DNA of 20,773 nucleotides from Erysipelatoclostridium sp. AM42-17 (GCF_003480255.1 NZ_QUIN01000013.1:1-20773); one strand, 5' to 3'; shown: positions 1-7,084, counted from the first letter of the stretch. A program made the numbers and translations. The notes: a model not told the origin generated them from the sequence alone.

Positions 1-1
1 A

Positions 2-556
2 TTGAATATCGTGCGTTCTCATAAAAAGTGTCCAAAAAAGTGTTGACAATCCACAGGACTTACTAATATTGTAGCTGGGCACCATTCAACAAAAGCTTTA
101 TCAGTTGATGAGTTTGAAAGAATAAATGGTGCTATCGAACTTGAAGAAAAGGACATCAGACATAAAATTCTTGTTATTAAAATAAATAGACTTTATCAAA
201 GAGATATGGATGAAAAAGCTTTATATGATGCTGTTCGTGGTGTTTGGAGGGCATCGAAAGAAAGAGTCAAGACAATAGAATATGTTTTTGGTGTATATAA
301 TTCTTTGATTTTAGCTGTATATAAGCCTTCAAAGTGGTTTGTTTGTAAAGAGGCAAAAGAAAGATTCCCAAGACAAGATATCGTTCTTACACCAAAAACA
401 GAGAATAGATTATTCTTCGTGGATGAAAGATATGAACAAGGACTTCCACCTGATGATAATGAAGAGTTTTATATTAGAAAGTCGATAACTAAATTGAAGC
501 TAAATCAATCAGCACAGAATCCAATTACTTATTTGAATCCACAATCGAGAGGGTAA
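2..556 (+). pseudogene. Remnant of an uncharacterised protein, 5' part lost and interrupted
   Basis: One reading frame runs from the window edge to the TAA at 554-556 and is interrupted by TGA at 44-46. Without a stop it continues from 47, and the first ATG inside it is at 206 (116 aa). The protein sequence clearly continues upstream of that ATG (segments GLTNIVAGHHSTKAL and VDEFERINGA), so 206 is probably not the natural start and there is no good ribosome site before it. Visible landmarks are an RGVWRAS motif, a YVFGVYNS segment, KPSKW, and a C-terminal FYIRKSI followed by QNPITYLNP. I associate this pattern, from memory only, with uncharacterised proteins found near restriction genes; I do not assign a function. 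The neighbouring RhuM remnant supports a decayed accessory island. Whether the codons before the TGA belong to the same protein is uncertain. Confidence 0.55.
3..17 (+). repeat. 15-bp direct repeat, left copy (right copy 872-886)
   Basis: TGAATATCGTGCGTT occurs here and again at 872-886, where it spans the ribosome site and first codons of the carbon-nitrogen hydrolase gene. The two copies bracket the decayed segment with the two remnants. Sequence diverges immediately on both sides of the match. It could mark an old duplication or insertion boundary, or be chance. Confidence 0.4.
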
Positions 557-671
557 TAAGTCTATTGGTAATTATGAAACTATAATGATTATGATAGTGT
601 TGATTACTATAAAGAATATTGAATATAGTAAAGAGAGAAAAAAGGAGAAAATACTATTTAGCAAATAAAAA

Positions 672-866
672 AGATCAAATCAACATCCGTTTTTTCTAGC
701 AGAAAACTTAACTTTTGTTGCCTTTATTGGTGATAACTAGCAGGGTAGCATTGAAATACGTTATGAGAATGAGAATATATGATTGACACAGAAGATGGTT
801 ACGCTATATGGTGTAGGTGTGGCTGTAATCAATCAACATATAAAGAAGATTTATAATAAAAAATTG
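672..866 (+). pseudogene. RhuM-family protein remnant, N-terminal fragment
   Basis: From 702 one frame reads ENLTFVAFIGDN, stop, QGSIEIRYENENI, stop, LTQKMVTLYGVGVAVINQHI and ends near KKIYN. This matches what I know of the N-terminus of the RhuM family, where the pattern is ...RYENENIWLTQKM..LYGV....INQHIKKIY. The TGA at 780-782 stands where that family has Trp; TAG at 738-740 is a second nonsense change. A plausible earlier part (KKDQINIR, near 668-690) is in another frame, which implies a frameshift near the T run at 690-695. The sequence stops resembling RhuM about 10 bp before the next gene's ribosome site, so most of the protein is gone. RhuM proteins are usually accessory, often next to restriction-modification genes, and their role is unclear. 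This copy cannot be functional. The rest of 557-870 holds no gene I can support. Confidence 0.75.
783..810 (+). promoter_or_regulatory. Possible promoter for the hydrolase, inside the RhuM remnant
   Basis: TTGACA at 783-788 is a consensus -35 box and TATATG at 805-810 a weak -10 box with a 16-bp spacer. The TTGACA is formed by the Leu-Thr codons of the dead RhuM sequence. It is the best candidate upstream of the gene at 880, but the -10 is poor. Confidence 0.3.
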
Positions 867-879
867 TGAGGTGAATATC

Positions 880-1677
880 GTGCGTTTAGCATTAGTACAA
901 ATGTCTAATTCAGGGACAATAGAAAGTAACTTAGAAAAAAGTATTCAAGCTATTAAAGAAGCAGCTAACAACAATGCCGATTTGGTTTTATTTCCAGAAG
1001 TGCAGTTTACAGAGTTCTTTCCTCAAAACCCTGGTTTAGATGTAACAAAGTATGCTATGTCTTTAGAATCACCAGTTATTCATCAATTATGTAAGGTGTG
1101 TAAAGAAAATAAAATAATGGCAGTTCCTAATGTATATCTTTTAGAAGATGGAAAGACTTATGATGCAAGTATCTTAATTGATCAAGATGGAACAATCAAA
1201 GGAATACAAAAAATGGTGCATGTAGCACAGGCTGAACAATTTTATGAACAAGATTATTACACTCCAGCTAATGATGGATTTAAAGTATTTGATACAAAAT
1301 TTGGGAAAATAGGAATTGTTGTATGTTTTGATCGACACTATCCAGAAAGTATTCGTAGTGAAGTATTATTAGGAGCTGACTTGATTTTAATTCCTACTGT
1401 TAATACTCAAGCAGAACCTTCAGATATGTTTGAATGGGAATTAAGAGTTCAAGCATTTCAAAATAGTGTGATAATAGCGATGTGTAATCGTGTAGGAAAA
1501 GAAGATAAGATGAACTTTTCTGGAGAATCTATTGTGGTTGATGCTTGTGGTGAAGTTGTTTCTAAACTTGAAGATCAAGAAGCAATCATGTATGTAGATA
1601 TAGATATGGCACAATCTCAAAATGTAAGAAAACAAAAGCCTTACACGCAACTTAGAAGACCCGAATTATATAAATAA
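880..1677 (+). CDS. Carbon-nitrogen hydrolase (nitrilase superfamily amidase)
   Basis: Cytosolic amidase/carbamoylase fold, 265 aa from the GTG at 880. The nitrilase superfamily Glu-Lys-Cys triad is visible: Glu in FPEVQFTEF (residue 40), Lys in GIQKMVHV (residue 111) and Cys in GIVVCFDRHYPES (residue 149), with the extra conserved Glu in FYEQDYYTP. Length is normal for a single-domain member. Substrate is not readable from the sequence; CFDRHYPES resembles the N-carbamoylputrescine amidase/omega-amidase side of the superfamily. I prefer GTG 880 over the in-frame GTG at 871 because AGGTG at 869-873 lies 6 nt before 880 and would overlap a start at 871. The stop overlaps the ribosome site of the frameshifted acetyltransferase, so the two were one operon. 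No leader peptide is present. Confidence 0.88.
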   Translation: MRLALVQMSNSGTIESNLEKSIQAIKEAANNNADLVLFPEVQFTEFFPQNPGLDVTKYAMSLESPVIHQLCKVCKENKIMAVPNVYLLEDGKTYDASILIDQDGTIKGIQKMVHVAQAEQFYEQDYYTPANDGFKVFDTKFGKIGIVVCFDRHYPESIRSEVLLGADLILIPTVNTQAEPSDMFEWELRVQAFQNSVIIAMCNRVGKEDKMNFSGESIVVDACGEVVSKLEDQEAIMYVDIDMAQSQNVRKQKPYTQLRRPELYK

Positions 1678-1688
1678 GGAAAATAAAA

Positions 1689-2127
1689 ATGAAAATGTAT
1701 GAAACACATGAAAGAACAGAAGACATTATTAAAATACTAACAAAGATTTGGAAACAGTCAGTAAAAGCAACACATTTTTTTAACAGATGAACAAATAAAT
1801 AAAATAGAACAATATGTTCCCCTTGCCTTAAAAGAAGTTAATCATTTGATCGTTATTGAAAATGATGAAGAAGCAAAGATAGGTTTTGCTGGAATTAATA
1901 ATCAAAAGTTAGAAATGTTATTTCTTTTACCTGATCAAAGGGGAAAAGGAATTGGCAAACAAGTCATATCCTATTGCATAAAACAATATAATATGAATGA
2001 ATTGACGGTCAATGAACAAAATCCTCAGGCTGTAGGTTTTTATCAACATCTAGGCTTTAAAGTATATAAACGTACTGCATTAGATGAAGAAGGAAATCCC
2101 TATCCTTTGTTATATATGAAGCGATAA
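1689..2127 (+). pseudogene. GNAT N-acetyltransferase, frameshifted in a T7 run
   Basis: The ATG at 1689, preceded by AAGGA at 1676-1680, opens MKMYETHERTEDIIKILTKI and continues to VKATHFF, then runs into a stop after the T7 run at 1775-1781. Removing one T (T6) joins this exactly to HFLTDEQINKIEQYVPLALK and then to the rest of the domain, which is open to 2127. That gives a complete protein of about 145 aa with the acetyl-CoA loop QRGKGIG and the C-terminal NPQAVGFYQHLGFK motif typical of small GNAT enzymes. As it stands, only a 34-aa peptide or an internally started fragment lacking the N-terminus (first ATG at 1915) would be made. It may be a true pseudogene, a slippage-prone phase-variable gene or a sequencing error. 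Substrate unknown; it was coupled to the hydrolase upstream. Confidence 0.8.
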
Positions 2128-2128
2128 T

Positions 2129-2163
2129 AAAAACATCTCACTAATTAATCATGAGATGTTTTT
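2129..2163. terminator. Bidirectional intrinsic terminator
   Basis: Perfect 12-bp inverted repeat (arm AAAAACATCTCA) with an 11-nt loop, A-rich on one side and T-rich on the other. It serves the rightward acetyltransferase operon and the leftward LysR gene, whose stop codon lies in the loop. Confidence 0.85.
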
Positions 2164-3017
2164 ATTTGTTTTAAAAAGAGTTGAGCTATTTTATTGAAGG
2201 GAGTATGCTTTTTCCAGACAAGTGCATAATGTTCTTTTATTTGTGGACTTAAAGGAATAAAACATAAATGTTCATCTAATGTTGGTCCCAATAAATCTCT
2301 CGTTGTAAGATAATAGCCTAAATGATGTTGTATTAAGTAAATGGGATCACCATGTAAAATATTATAAGTAGCAACAATATGTAATTTATCTAAGTCAGTT
2401 TCAGCCCAATGAGCAATATTTTGTTGAAGGCCTATTCTTTGATGTAAGATTAAAGGAAGCTGTTTAATTATTTTATTGGTAATGACTTGATTGATTGCAA
2501 GGGGATCTGTTTTATCCATAAGGATACCCCATTGTGTTGTATCAGGTAGAGATAAAAAATCATATTGAGTATTATCTATAGGTTCTAACATGATTGCAAA
2601 ATCAAGTGTTCCATGATCAATTTTTTCCCCTATTTCTATAGCATCACCAGAATAGAAATGAAATTGAATATCTGGATATTTTTGATTTAATTGCGATATG
2701 GCATTTAATACCGTTGGTGTTGTATTTCCTCCTAGATATAAATGACCAATGATTTCATTTTCATCAGTAGAGATTTCTTGCTCGGTTTTTTCTACTAAGT
2801 CGATAATCTCTTCAGCTCTTTTTTTTAATAAAAGACCATCTTCAGTTAATGTTATTTCTCTTTTCCCTCGGATGAGGAGTTGTTTTCCTAAATTTTCTTC
2901 CAAATCCATTAACTGTTTAGATAAAGATGGTTGCGTTATATGTAAACTTTTAGCAGCTCGAGTAATATTTTTTTCTCTGGCTACAGCAAGAAAATAACGT
3001 AAAACACGTATATCCAT
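2145..3017 (-). CDS. LysR-family transcriptional regulator
   Basis: DNA-binding regulator of 290 aa, the usual LysR length. The N-terminal winged helix-turn-helix covers about residues 1-60 (RYFLAVAREKNITRAAKSLH, then ITQPSLSKQL and LGKQLLIRGKR), followed by a helix linker and a two-lobe ligand-binding domain from about residue 90 (GHLYLGGN onward). The ATG at 3017 has GAGGTGA as ribosome site. The gene diverges from the MATE pump/aldo-keto reductase pair, the classical arrangement in which a LysR protein controls its divergent neighbour in response to a small ligand; the target is therefore inferred to be 3150-5364. The inducer is not predictable. A weak leftward promoter (TTGTAG, 17 bp, TAAAAT) is at 3037-3065. 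Confidence 0.93.
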   Translation of the reverse strand: MDIRVLRYFLAVAREKNITRAAKSLHITQPSLSKQLMDLEENLGKQLLIRGKREITLTEDGLLLKKRAEEIIDLVEKTEQEISTDENEIIGHLYLGGNTTPTVLNAISQLNQKYPDIQFHFYSGDAIEIGEKIDHGTLDFAIMLEPIDNTQYDFLSLPDTTQWGILMDKTDPLAINQVITNKIIKQLPLILHQRIGLQQNIAHWAETDLDKLHIVATYNILHGDPIYLIQHHLGYYLTTRDLLGPTLDEHLCFIPLSPQIKEHYALVWKKHTPFNKIAQLFLKQIKTSHD

Positions 3018-3065
3018 ATTTGATCACCTCATTTGTATTTTATCATGAAATAATCATTCCTACAA

Positions 3066-3083
3066 ACTATGATAAATGATAGT
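3066..3083. promoter_or_regulatory. Inverted repeat, candidate LysR operator
   Basis: ACTATGATAAATGATAGT is a near-perfect dyad: 8 of 9 positions of each arm pair except for the G/C at position 6 and the centre. It abuts the -35 box of the LysR gene (3060-3065) and sits 10 bp upstream of the -35 box of the MATE gene. That position suits an autoregulating, divergent-activating LysR protein. Confidence 0.5.
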
Positions 3084-3093
3084 TAATAGGTAT

Positions 3094-3122
3094 TTGCTAT
3101 TGTTGGGAAAGAAATCTATAAT
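3094..3122 (+). promoter_or_regulatory. Promoter of the MATE/aldo-keto reductase operon
   Basis: TTGCTA at 3094-3099, a 17-bp spacer and a consensus TATAAT at 3117-3122, 27 bp before the start codon. The non-consensus -35 fits a promoter that needs an activator. Confidence 0.7.
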
Positions 3123-3149
3123 ACAAATCGAATAAAAGGGGGGAAAAAG

Positions 3150-4529
3150 ATGGAAAGTACGAAAATAGATATTTTAAATGGCTCTATTTATAACAAGTTA
3201 CCACGTTATGCGTTGCCAATTGCTTTAACGGGTATATTAGAACAATTATTCAATGCTTCTGATGTGGCTATTGTAGGAAATTTTGCTAGTATGGATCGTA
3301 CTGTTGCGATTGCAGCAGTAGGGGCGAATAGTCCTATTATTGGAATGATTTTAAATTTGTTTATTGGAATTTCGCTTGGTACCAATGTTGTTATCGCTAA
3401 CGCTATTGGTCGAAAAGATAAAAAAGAAATATCCAAAGCTATCTATACTTCTATTATTATGGCTATTATTGGTGGCATCATCATGGTTATAGTAGTTGAA
3501 GGAATAATTGGTTATTTACTTCATTTATTAAGTGTACCTAAAGAAGTTTATCCTTATGCTTTAATTTATATGCGTTATTATCTTTTAGGAATGCCGGTTA
3601 TTTTCTTATATAATTTTGAAACGGCAGTTTTTAGAAGTACCGGAGATACGAAAACACCATTATTGGTCCTTATTTTTTCGGGTATTTTAAATGTGTTACT
3701 TAATTTATTTTTTGTTATTGTTTTTAAGATGAATGTCAATGGTGTTGCTATTGCTACTGTGATAGCAAATGCCATAAGTGCAATCATTTTGTTTTGTTTA
3801 CTTATAAAAAGAAATTATATTATTTCTTTTTATGATATAAAGTTAGATAAATATTGTTTAAAGAAAATATTAAAAATAGGGTTACCTGCTGGAATTCAAA
3901 GTGCTGTCTTTAATTTAGCTAATATTGTTATTCAATCTGCTATTAATAGTTTAGGAACAGAAGTTATGGCAGCATCAAGTGCAGCATTTAATATAGAAAT
4001 GGTTGTATATTATACTTTTAATTCTTTTAGTCAAGCCTGTACAACATTTGTAGGACAAAATTATGGAGCAAAACAAATTAAAAGATGTAAAAGAATATTA
4101 GGATTATGTTTATTAGAAGACTTCATGATATCGTTATTTTTGATGATGATGATTCTCATGTTTGGAAGATCATTGTTAGGGATTTTTAATAGTCATCCTG
4201 AGGTTATTGAAACAGGATATAGCCGTTTAAAATTAGTTTTTTTAGCTTATTTGTTTAGTATGCTTTATGAAGTGATGTCAGGATATTTAAGAGGATTTGG
4301 GATTTCTTTTATGCCTGCGATTGTGACAATACTAGGCGTATGTGGTGTAAGAATACTATGGGTTTATTTTGTCTTTGAAGGTAGTAAGACGTTCTTTACA
4401 TTGATGATGGTATATCCTGTTAGTTTGGCATTAACAGCAATCTTAATTTTTATTTTGTTAATAATAGATCGACCAGCATATCGATTTGAAAAAGGAGGAA
4501 ATATAAATGAAAGAATTAATATTGAATAA
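3150..4529 (+). CDS. MATE-family multidrug efflux transporter
   Basis: Polytopic inner membrane protein, 459 aa, the standard size for a 12-helix MATE exporter that uses an ion gradient to expel cationic or aromatic compounds. Two six-helix halves are visible. The first begins PRYALPIALTGILEQLFNAS with DVAIVGNF and the GTNVVIANAIG segment; the second begins after a short charged loop at KKILKIGLPAGIQSAVFNLA and holds TTFVGQNYGAKQIKRCKRIL, the family's repeated VGQNYGA/IANAIGR element. Start ATG 3150 follows AAAAGGGGGG. The last 22 nt overlap the aldo/keto reductase gene and contain its ribosome site (AAAGGAGGAAAT), so the two are translationally coupled. Substrate unknown. Confidence 0.93.
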   Translation: MESTKIDILNGSIYNKLPRYALPIALTGILEQLFNASDVAIVGNFASMDRTVAIAAVGANSPIIGMILNLFIGISLGTNVVIANAIGRKDKKEISKAIYTSIIMAIIGGIIMVIVVEGIIGYLLHLLSVPKEVYPYALIYMRYYLLGMPVIFLYNFETAVFRSTGDTKTPLLVLIFSGILNVLLNLFFVIVFKMNVNGVAIATVIANAISAIILFCLLIKRNYIISFYDIKLDKYCLKKILKIGLPAGIQSAVFNLANIVIQSAINSLGTEVMAASSAAFNIEMVVYYTFNSFSQACTTFVGQNYGAKQIKRCKRILGLCLLEDFMISLFLMMMILMFGRSLLGIFNSHPEVIETGYSRLKLVFLAYLFSMLYEVMSGYLRGFGISFMPAIVTILGVCGVRILWVYFVFEGSKTFFTLMMVYPVSLALTAILIFILLIIDRPAYRFEKGGNINERINIE

Positions 4530-5364
4530 TGGAATCCATATTCCTTGTATTGGCTATGGGGTCTTTAGAATGACCGATTTAGACGCTTGTGAAAAAGCCG
4601 TGTTACAGGCTTTAAAAACAGGATATCGTTTTATAGATACAGCAGCGGCTTATGAAAATGAAGAAGCTGTAGGACGTGCTATTAAAAGAAGCGGTATTAA
4701 AAGAGAAGAACTTTTTATTTCTACTAAATTATGGGTAAGTGATACAAGTTATGAAAAAGCAAAAGCAGGTTTTTATCGTTCATTAGAACGTTTAGGATTA
4801 GATTATGTTGATTTATATTTGATTCACCAGCCTTATCATGATTATTATGGAGCTTATAAAGCATTGGTAGAATTATATCAAGAAGGTAAGATTAAAGCGT
4901 TAGGTGTAGATAATTTTAAACAGGATCGATTAGCAGATTTTCTATTTTTTAATGATACTAAGCCAGCTGTCAATATGATTGAATGTAATCCTTTTTATCA
5001 AAGAGATGATGAAAAGGAATATTTAGAAAAAAATAATATGCAGATGCTAGCGTGGTCACCACTTGCTGCGGGAAAGGCATCAGTTTTTGAAAATGAAATT
5101 CTAAAGGAAATTGCATCACATCACCAAAAAAGTGTTGCTCAAATTGTATTAAGATGGTTTTATCAACGTCAAATTATTCCAATTGTTAAAAGTGCAAATC
5201 CAAAGAGAATGAAAGAAAATATTGAAATTTTTGATTTTGAATTATCAAATGAAGAAATGAAGCTGATAGGTAATTTAGATACAGGTCATACATGTTTTCA
5301 TGAAAGAGATACAGCACAAAAAGTTAATCATTTTCTAGAACAATCGTTAAAGTTTAAAGTATAA
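4507..5364 (+). CDS. Aldo/keto reductase (NADPH-dependent, 2,5-diketogluconate reductase type)
   Basis: Cytosolic TIM-barrel oxidoreductase of 285 aa that reduces aldehydes or ketones with NADPH. The full AKR tetrad is present: Asp44 in RFIDTAAAY, Tyr49, Lys74 in ISTKLW and His107 in LYLIHQP. The family signature GYGVFR near residue 16, the CNPFYQ segment, LAWSPLAAG and the C-terminal cofactor loop IPIVKSANPKRMKENI are all seen. One unusual residue is Asp in LGVDNF, where most members have Ser (GVSNF). It is co-translated with the MATE pump; a pump plus a carbonyl reductase under a LysR regulator suggests defence against a reactive or toxic compound (inference). Its last 37 nt overlap the convergent second reductase, with no terminator between. 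Confidence 0.93.
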   Translation: MKELILNNGIHIPCIGYGVFRMTDLDACEKAVLQALKTGYRFIDTAAAYENEEAVGRAIKRSGIKREELFISTKLWVSDTSYEKAKAGFYRSLERLGLDYVDLYLIHQPYHDYYGAYKALVELYQEGKIKALGVDNFKQDRLADFLFFNDTKPAVNMIECNPFYQRDDEKEYLEKNNMQMLAWSPLAAGKASVFENEILKEIASHHQKSVAQIVLRWFYQRQIIPIVKSANPKRMKENIEIFDFELSNEEMKLIGNLDTGHTCFHERDTAQKVNHFLEQSLKFKV

Positions 5365-6098
5365 AAATAAGTCATAATTTCTTTCATTCTTTGTGATTGA
5401 TGAACGTGGAACGGACAACGTTGATCACAATGATGGCAATTTATACAATCACTGGCTTTTTTCTCTAAATGATGATAATGATCTTTAGCCAATTCATCAC
5501 CTAATAAAGCTAAATCATAATATTTATTAATTAAAGAAATATCTAATCCTTGATGATTGGTAGCTTTAAAAGTACCAAGAATAGAGTAATCTTTTTCTTG
5601 AGTAGAAGCTGTTGTATATTTTAAGATGCGTTTTAAATCTTGTTGGTTTCTTATTCCTGGTAAAACAGTAACAACCGCAGGTTTATCTAAAGCGTATTGA
5701 ATGCATTGTGTTTCTGTTAAAGCTTGAGGACAAGGTGATTTTTTTGGATCTAATAATTGACCACCGCTAAATGCTTTCATAACAGAAATAGCGACACCTT
5801 CTTTTTGGCAACGTCGATAAAGCTCTAAACGTTCATCTGTATTTCCAATAGCGTATGTACCATGACGATAATCGTATGCTGGATTGATACTAAACATTAA
5901 CATATCTAAAATATTTAAATCTAATACTTGGTGAACAAGTTGGGGTGTATGTGAAGATAATCCAATATGCTTAATAATTCCTTGTTTTTTTAATGATAAA
6001 ATATAATCTAACACACCTGCTTGTTTTATTTTATCTAAATCAGCTTGTTCATCAATGCAATGAATAAAACCAAAATCAATATAATCTGTTTGTAACAT
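5328..6098 (-). CDS. C-terminal part of the split aldo/keto reductase with 4Fe-4S motif
   Basis: 256 aa if started at ATG 6098, which has no convincing ribosome site, so independent expression is doubtful. It contains TDYIDFGFIHCID with the catalytic His, HIGLSSHTP, the cofactor-side VTVLPGIRNQQDLKRIL, and a C-terminal ferredoxin-like Cys cluster C-x2-C-x2-C-x3-C-P (CINCHHCDQRCP). Reductases of this type are thought to pass electrons through the cluster. The last codons run past the usual C-terminus and overlap the 3' end of the convergent reductase by 37 bp. Confidence 0.65.
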   Translation of the reverse strand: MLQTDYIDFGFIHCIDEQADLDKIKQAGVLDYILSLKKQGIIKHIGLSSHTPQLVHQVLDLNILDMLMFSINPAYDYRHGTYAIGNTDERLELYRRCQKEGVAISVMKAFSGGQLLDPKKSPCPQALTETQCIQYALDKPAVVTVLPGIRNQQDLKRILKYTTASTQEKDYSILGTFKATNHQGLDISLINKYYDLALLGDELAKDHYHHLEKKASDCINCHHCDQRCPFHVHQSQRMKEIMTYFYTLNFNDCSRK

Positions 6099-6107
6099 TT
6101 TTAATTG

Positions 6108-6407
6108 CTAGGCAACAGATTGTTTTATTTTATCTAAATTGGTAGTCCAACCATATTCTCCTGTTTCATAGTTAGCACCAAAATGAATTTGTAAGTATAC
6201 TTTTTCTCTTTTTCCTTTAATAGCTTTACCAAAAGCTTTAAAGGTACAAGCATGGCCACTCGCAAGATCAAAATAATTAATTCCACTTTTGATTGCTAAA
6301 TGAACAGTATCAATAATTTCTTGTTCATCTGCTTCACCGATGGAACTTGTTCCCATACCAATAACACTTATCATTTCTTTACCATGAGGTAATTGACGAT
6401 ATTCCAT
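6108..6407 (-). CDS. N-terminal part of the split aldo/keto reductase
   Basis: 99 aa from ATG 6407 to the premature TAG. It holds the start of the barrel: the VIGMGTSSIG strand, NYFDLASGHAC with the Asp equivalent to the catalytic Asp, and VYLQIHFGANYE, where this subfamily has Gln rather than the usual catalytic Lys. The fragment lacks most of the barrel and the cofactor site and should be inactive alone. A consensus-like leftward promoter (TTGATT, 17 bp, TACAAT) lies in the palindrome region just upstream. Confidence 0.6.
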   Translation of the reverse strand: MEYRQLPHGKEMISVIGMGTSSIGEADEQEIIDTVHLAIKSGINYFDLASGHACTFKAFGKAIKGKREKVYLQIHFGANYETGEYGWTTNLDKIKQSVA

Positions 6408-6420
6408 TAAATAACCCCCT

Positions 6421-6461
6421 ATTCATATATTCAATTTTATTGTAAAATTGAATATATGAAT
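6421..6461. repeat. Perfect 19-bp-arm palindrome between divergent genes
   Basis: Left arm ATTCATATATTCAATTTTA at 6421-6439, spacer TTG, and an exactly complementary right arm at 6443-6461. It lies between two divergent genes, so it cannot be a terminator for either. It covers the -10 of the leftward promoter and the candidate -35 of the rightward one, which makes a shared operator the simplest reading. No regulator gene adjoins it. Confidence 0.9.
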
Positions 6462-6467
6462 AATCAA
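6439..6467 (-). promoter_or_regulatory. Leftward promoter of the split aldo/keto reductase
   Basis: On the minus strand TTGATT (6462-6467), a 17-bp spacer and TACAAT (6439-6444). The -10 box falls in the centre of the palindrome, so a protein bound there would block it. Confidence 0.6.
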
Positions 6468-6478
6468 ATACTTATAAT
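6448..6478 (+). promoter_or_regulatory. Candidate rightward promoter of the GNAT gene
   Basis: Consensus TATAAT at 6473-6478. The best -35, TTGAAT at 6448-6453, is in the right arm of the palindrome with a long 19-bp spacer, which suggests dependence on a bound regulator or a different true -35. Confidence 0.4.
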
Positions 6479-6526
6479 GAAAGATGTAATATACATTTTA
6501 AGCATTATTGTAGGAGGAAAAAAAAC

Positions 6527-7084
6527 ATGATGAATACTTTGACAACGAGTAGATTAATATTAAGGCCCTGGAAAGAAAGTGACGCTAAAAGTTTATATCA
6601 GTATGCTAGAGATTCAAGAGTAGGACCGAGAGCAGGATGGCAGGTTCATACTAGCGAAGAAGATAGTTTAAATATTATTAGAAATGTTTTATCAGTTGAT
6701 GAAAATTATGCCATTTGTTTAAAAGAAGATAATCAAGCTATTGGTTGTATTGGTTTGAAAAAACCAGGACAAACGCAAAAAGTGACAACTGATTTCGAAA
6801 TAGAAGTTGGATATTGGATAGGTGTTCCTTTTTGGGGTAAAGGATATGTTCCAGAAGCATTATTAAAAATTCAAGAACATGTGTTTTTAGATTTAAATGA
6901 TGATGTTTTATGGTGTGGTTATTTTGATGGCAATATCCAATCTAAAAGATGTATGGAAAAATGTGGCTTTGTCTATCACCATAGTGAAGAAAATAAATTA
7001 TGTGTATTATTAAATGAAGTAAAAACAGAGCATTATTATATGCTTACAAAAGAACAATGGCAAAATAAAAATAAAGGTTCATGA
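6527..7084 (+). CDS. GNAT N-acetyltransferase, RimJ/RimL type
   Basis: Cytosolic acetyl-CoA-dependent acetyltransferase of 185 aa. It opens with TSRLILRPWKESDAKSLYQY, the typical RimJ/RimL-like N-terminus, then has the strand EVGYWIGVPFWGKGYVPEAL, in which WGKGYVPEAL is the acetyl-CoA-binding turn, and the C-terminal NIQSKRCMEKCGFVY motif. Such proteins acetylate N-terminal or small-molecule amines; the substrate cannot be told. AGGAGG lies 9 nt before ATG 6527; a second ATG follows directly and is an equally possible start. It diverges from the split reductase across the palindrome and is monocistronic, ending in a terminator whose loop is its stop codon. Confidence 0.9.
   Translation: MMNTLTTSRLILRPWKESDAKSLYQYARDSRVGPRAGWQVHTSEEDSLNIIRNVLSVDENYAICLKEDNQAIGCIGLKKPGQTQKVTTDFEIEVGYWIGVPFWGKGYVPEALLKIQEHVFLDLNDDVLWCGYFDGNIQSKRCMEKCGFVYHHSEENKLCVLLNEVKTEHYYMLTKEQWQNKNKGS

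Larger units (their letters stand above)
5328..6407 (-). pseudogene. Ferredoxin-type aldo/keto reductase interrupted by one amber codon
   Basis: Read from ATG 6407 (ribosome site AGGGGG) to the TGA at 5328, the frame is continuous except for TAG at 6108-6110. The two open parts join in the same frame through Gln-Leu-Lys, giving about 359 aa, normal for aldo/keto reductases with a C-terminal 4Fe-4S domain. In this subfamily the stop position normally carries Trp or a similar residue before the E/QLxML segment, so TGG to TAG is the likely change. No other lesion is visible, which argues for a recent event, readthrough or an error. Confidence 0.8.

Noticed and set aside
43..70. TTGACA at 43-48 as a promoter for the first remnant
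   Set aside because: No acceptable -10 box lies 16-18 bp downstream and the box falls within coding-like sequence.
1441..1650. Minus-strand open frame inside the carbon-nitrogen hydrolase gene
   Set aside because: It is antisense to a gene with a complete catalytic triad, has no ribosome site and encodes a low-complexity peptide.
6421..6461. The palindrome as a terminator or an IS end
   Set aside because: Both flanking genes start, not end, here, and there is no transposase or target-site duplication around it.
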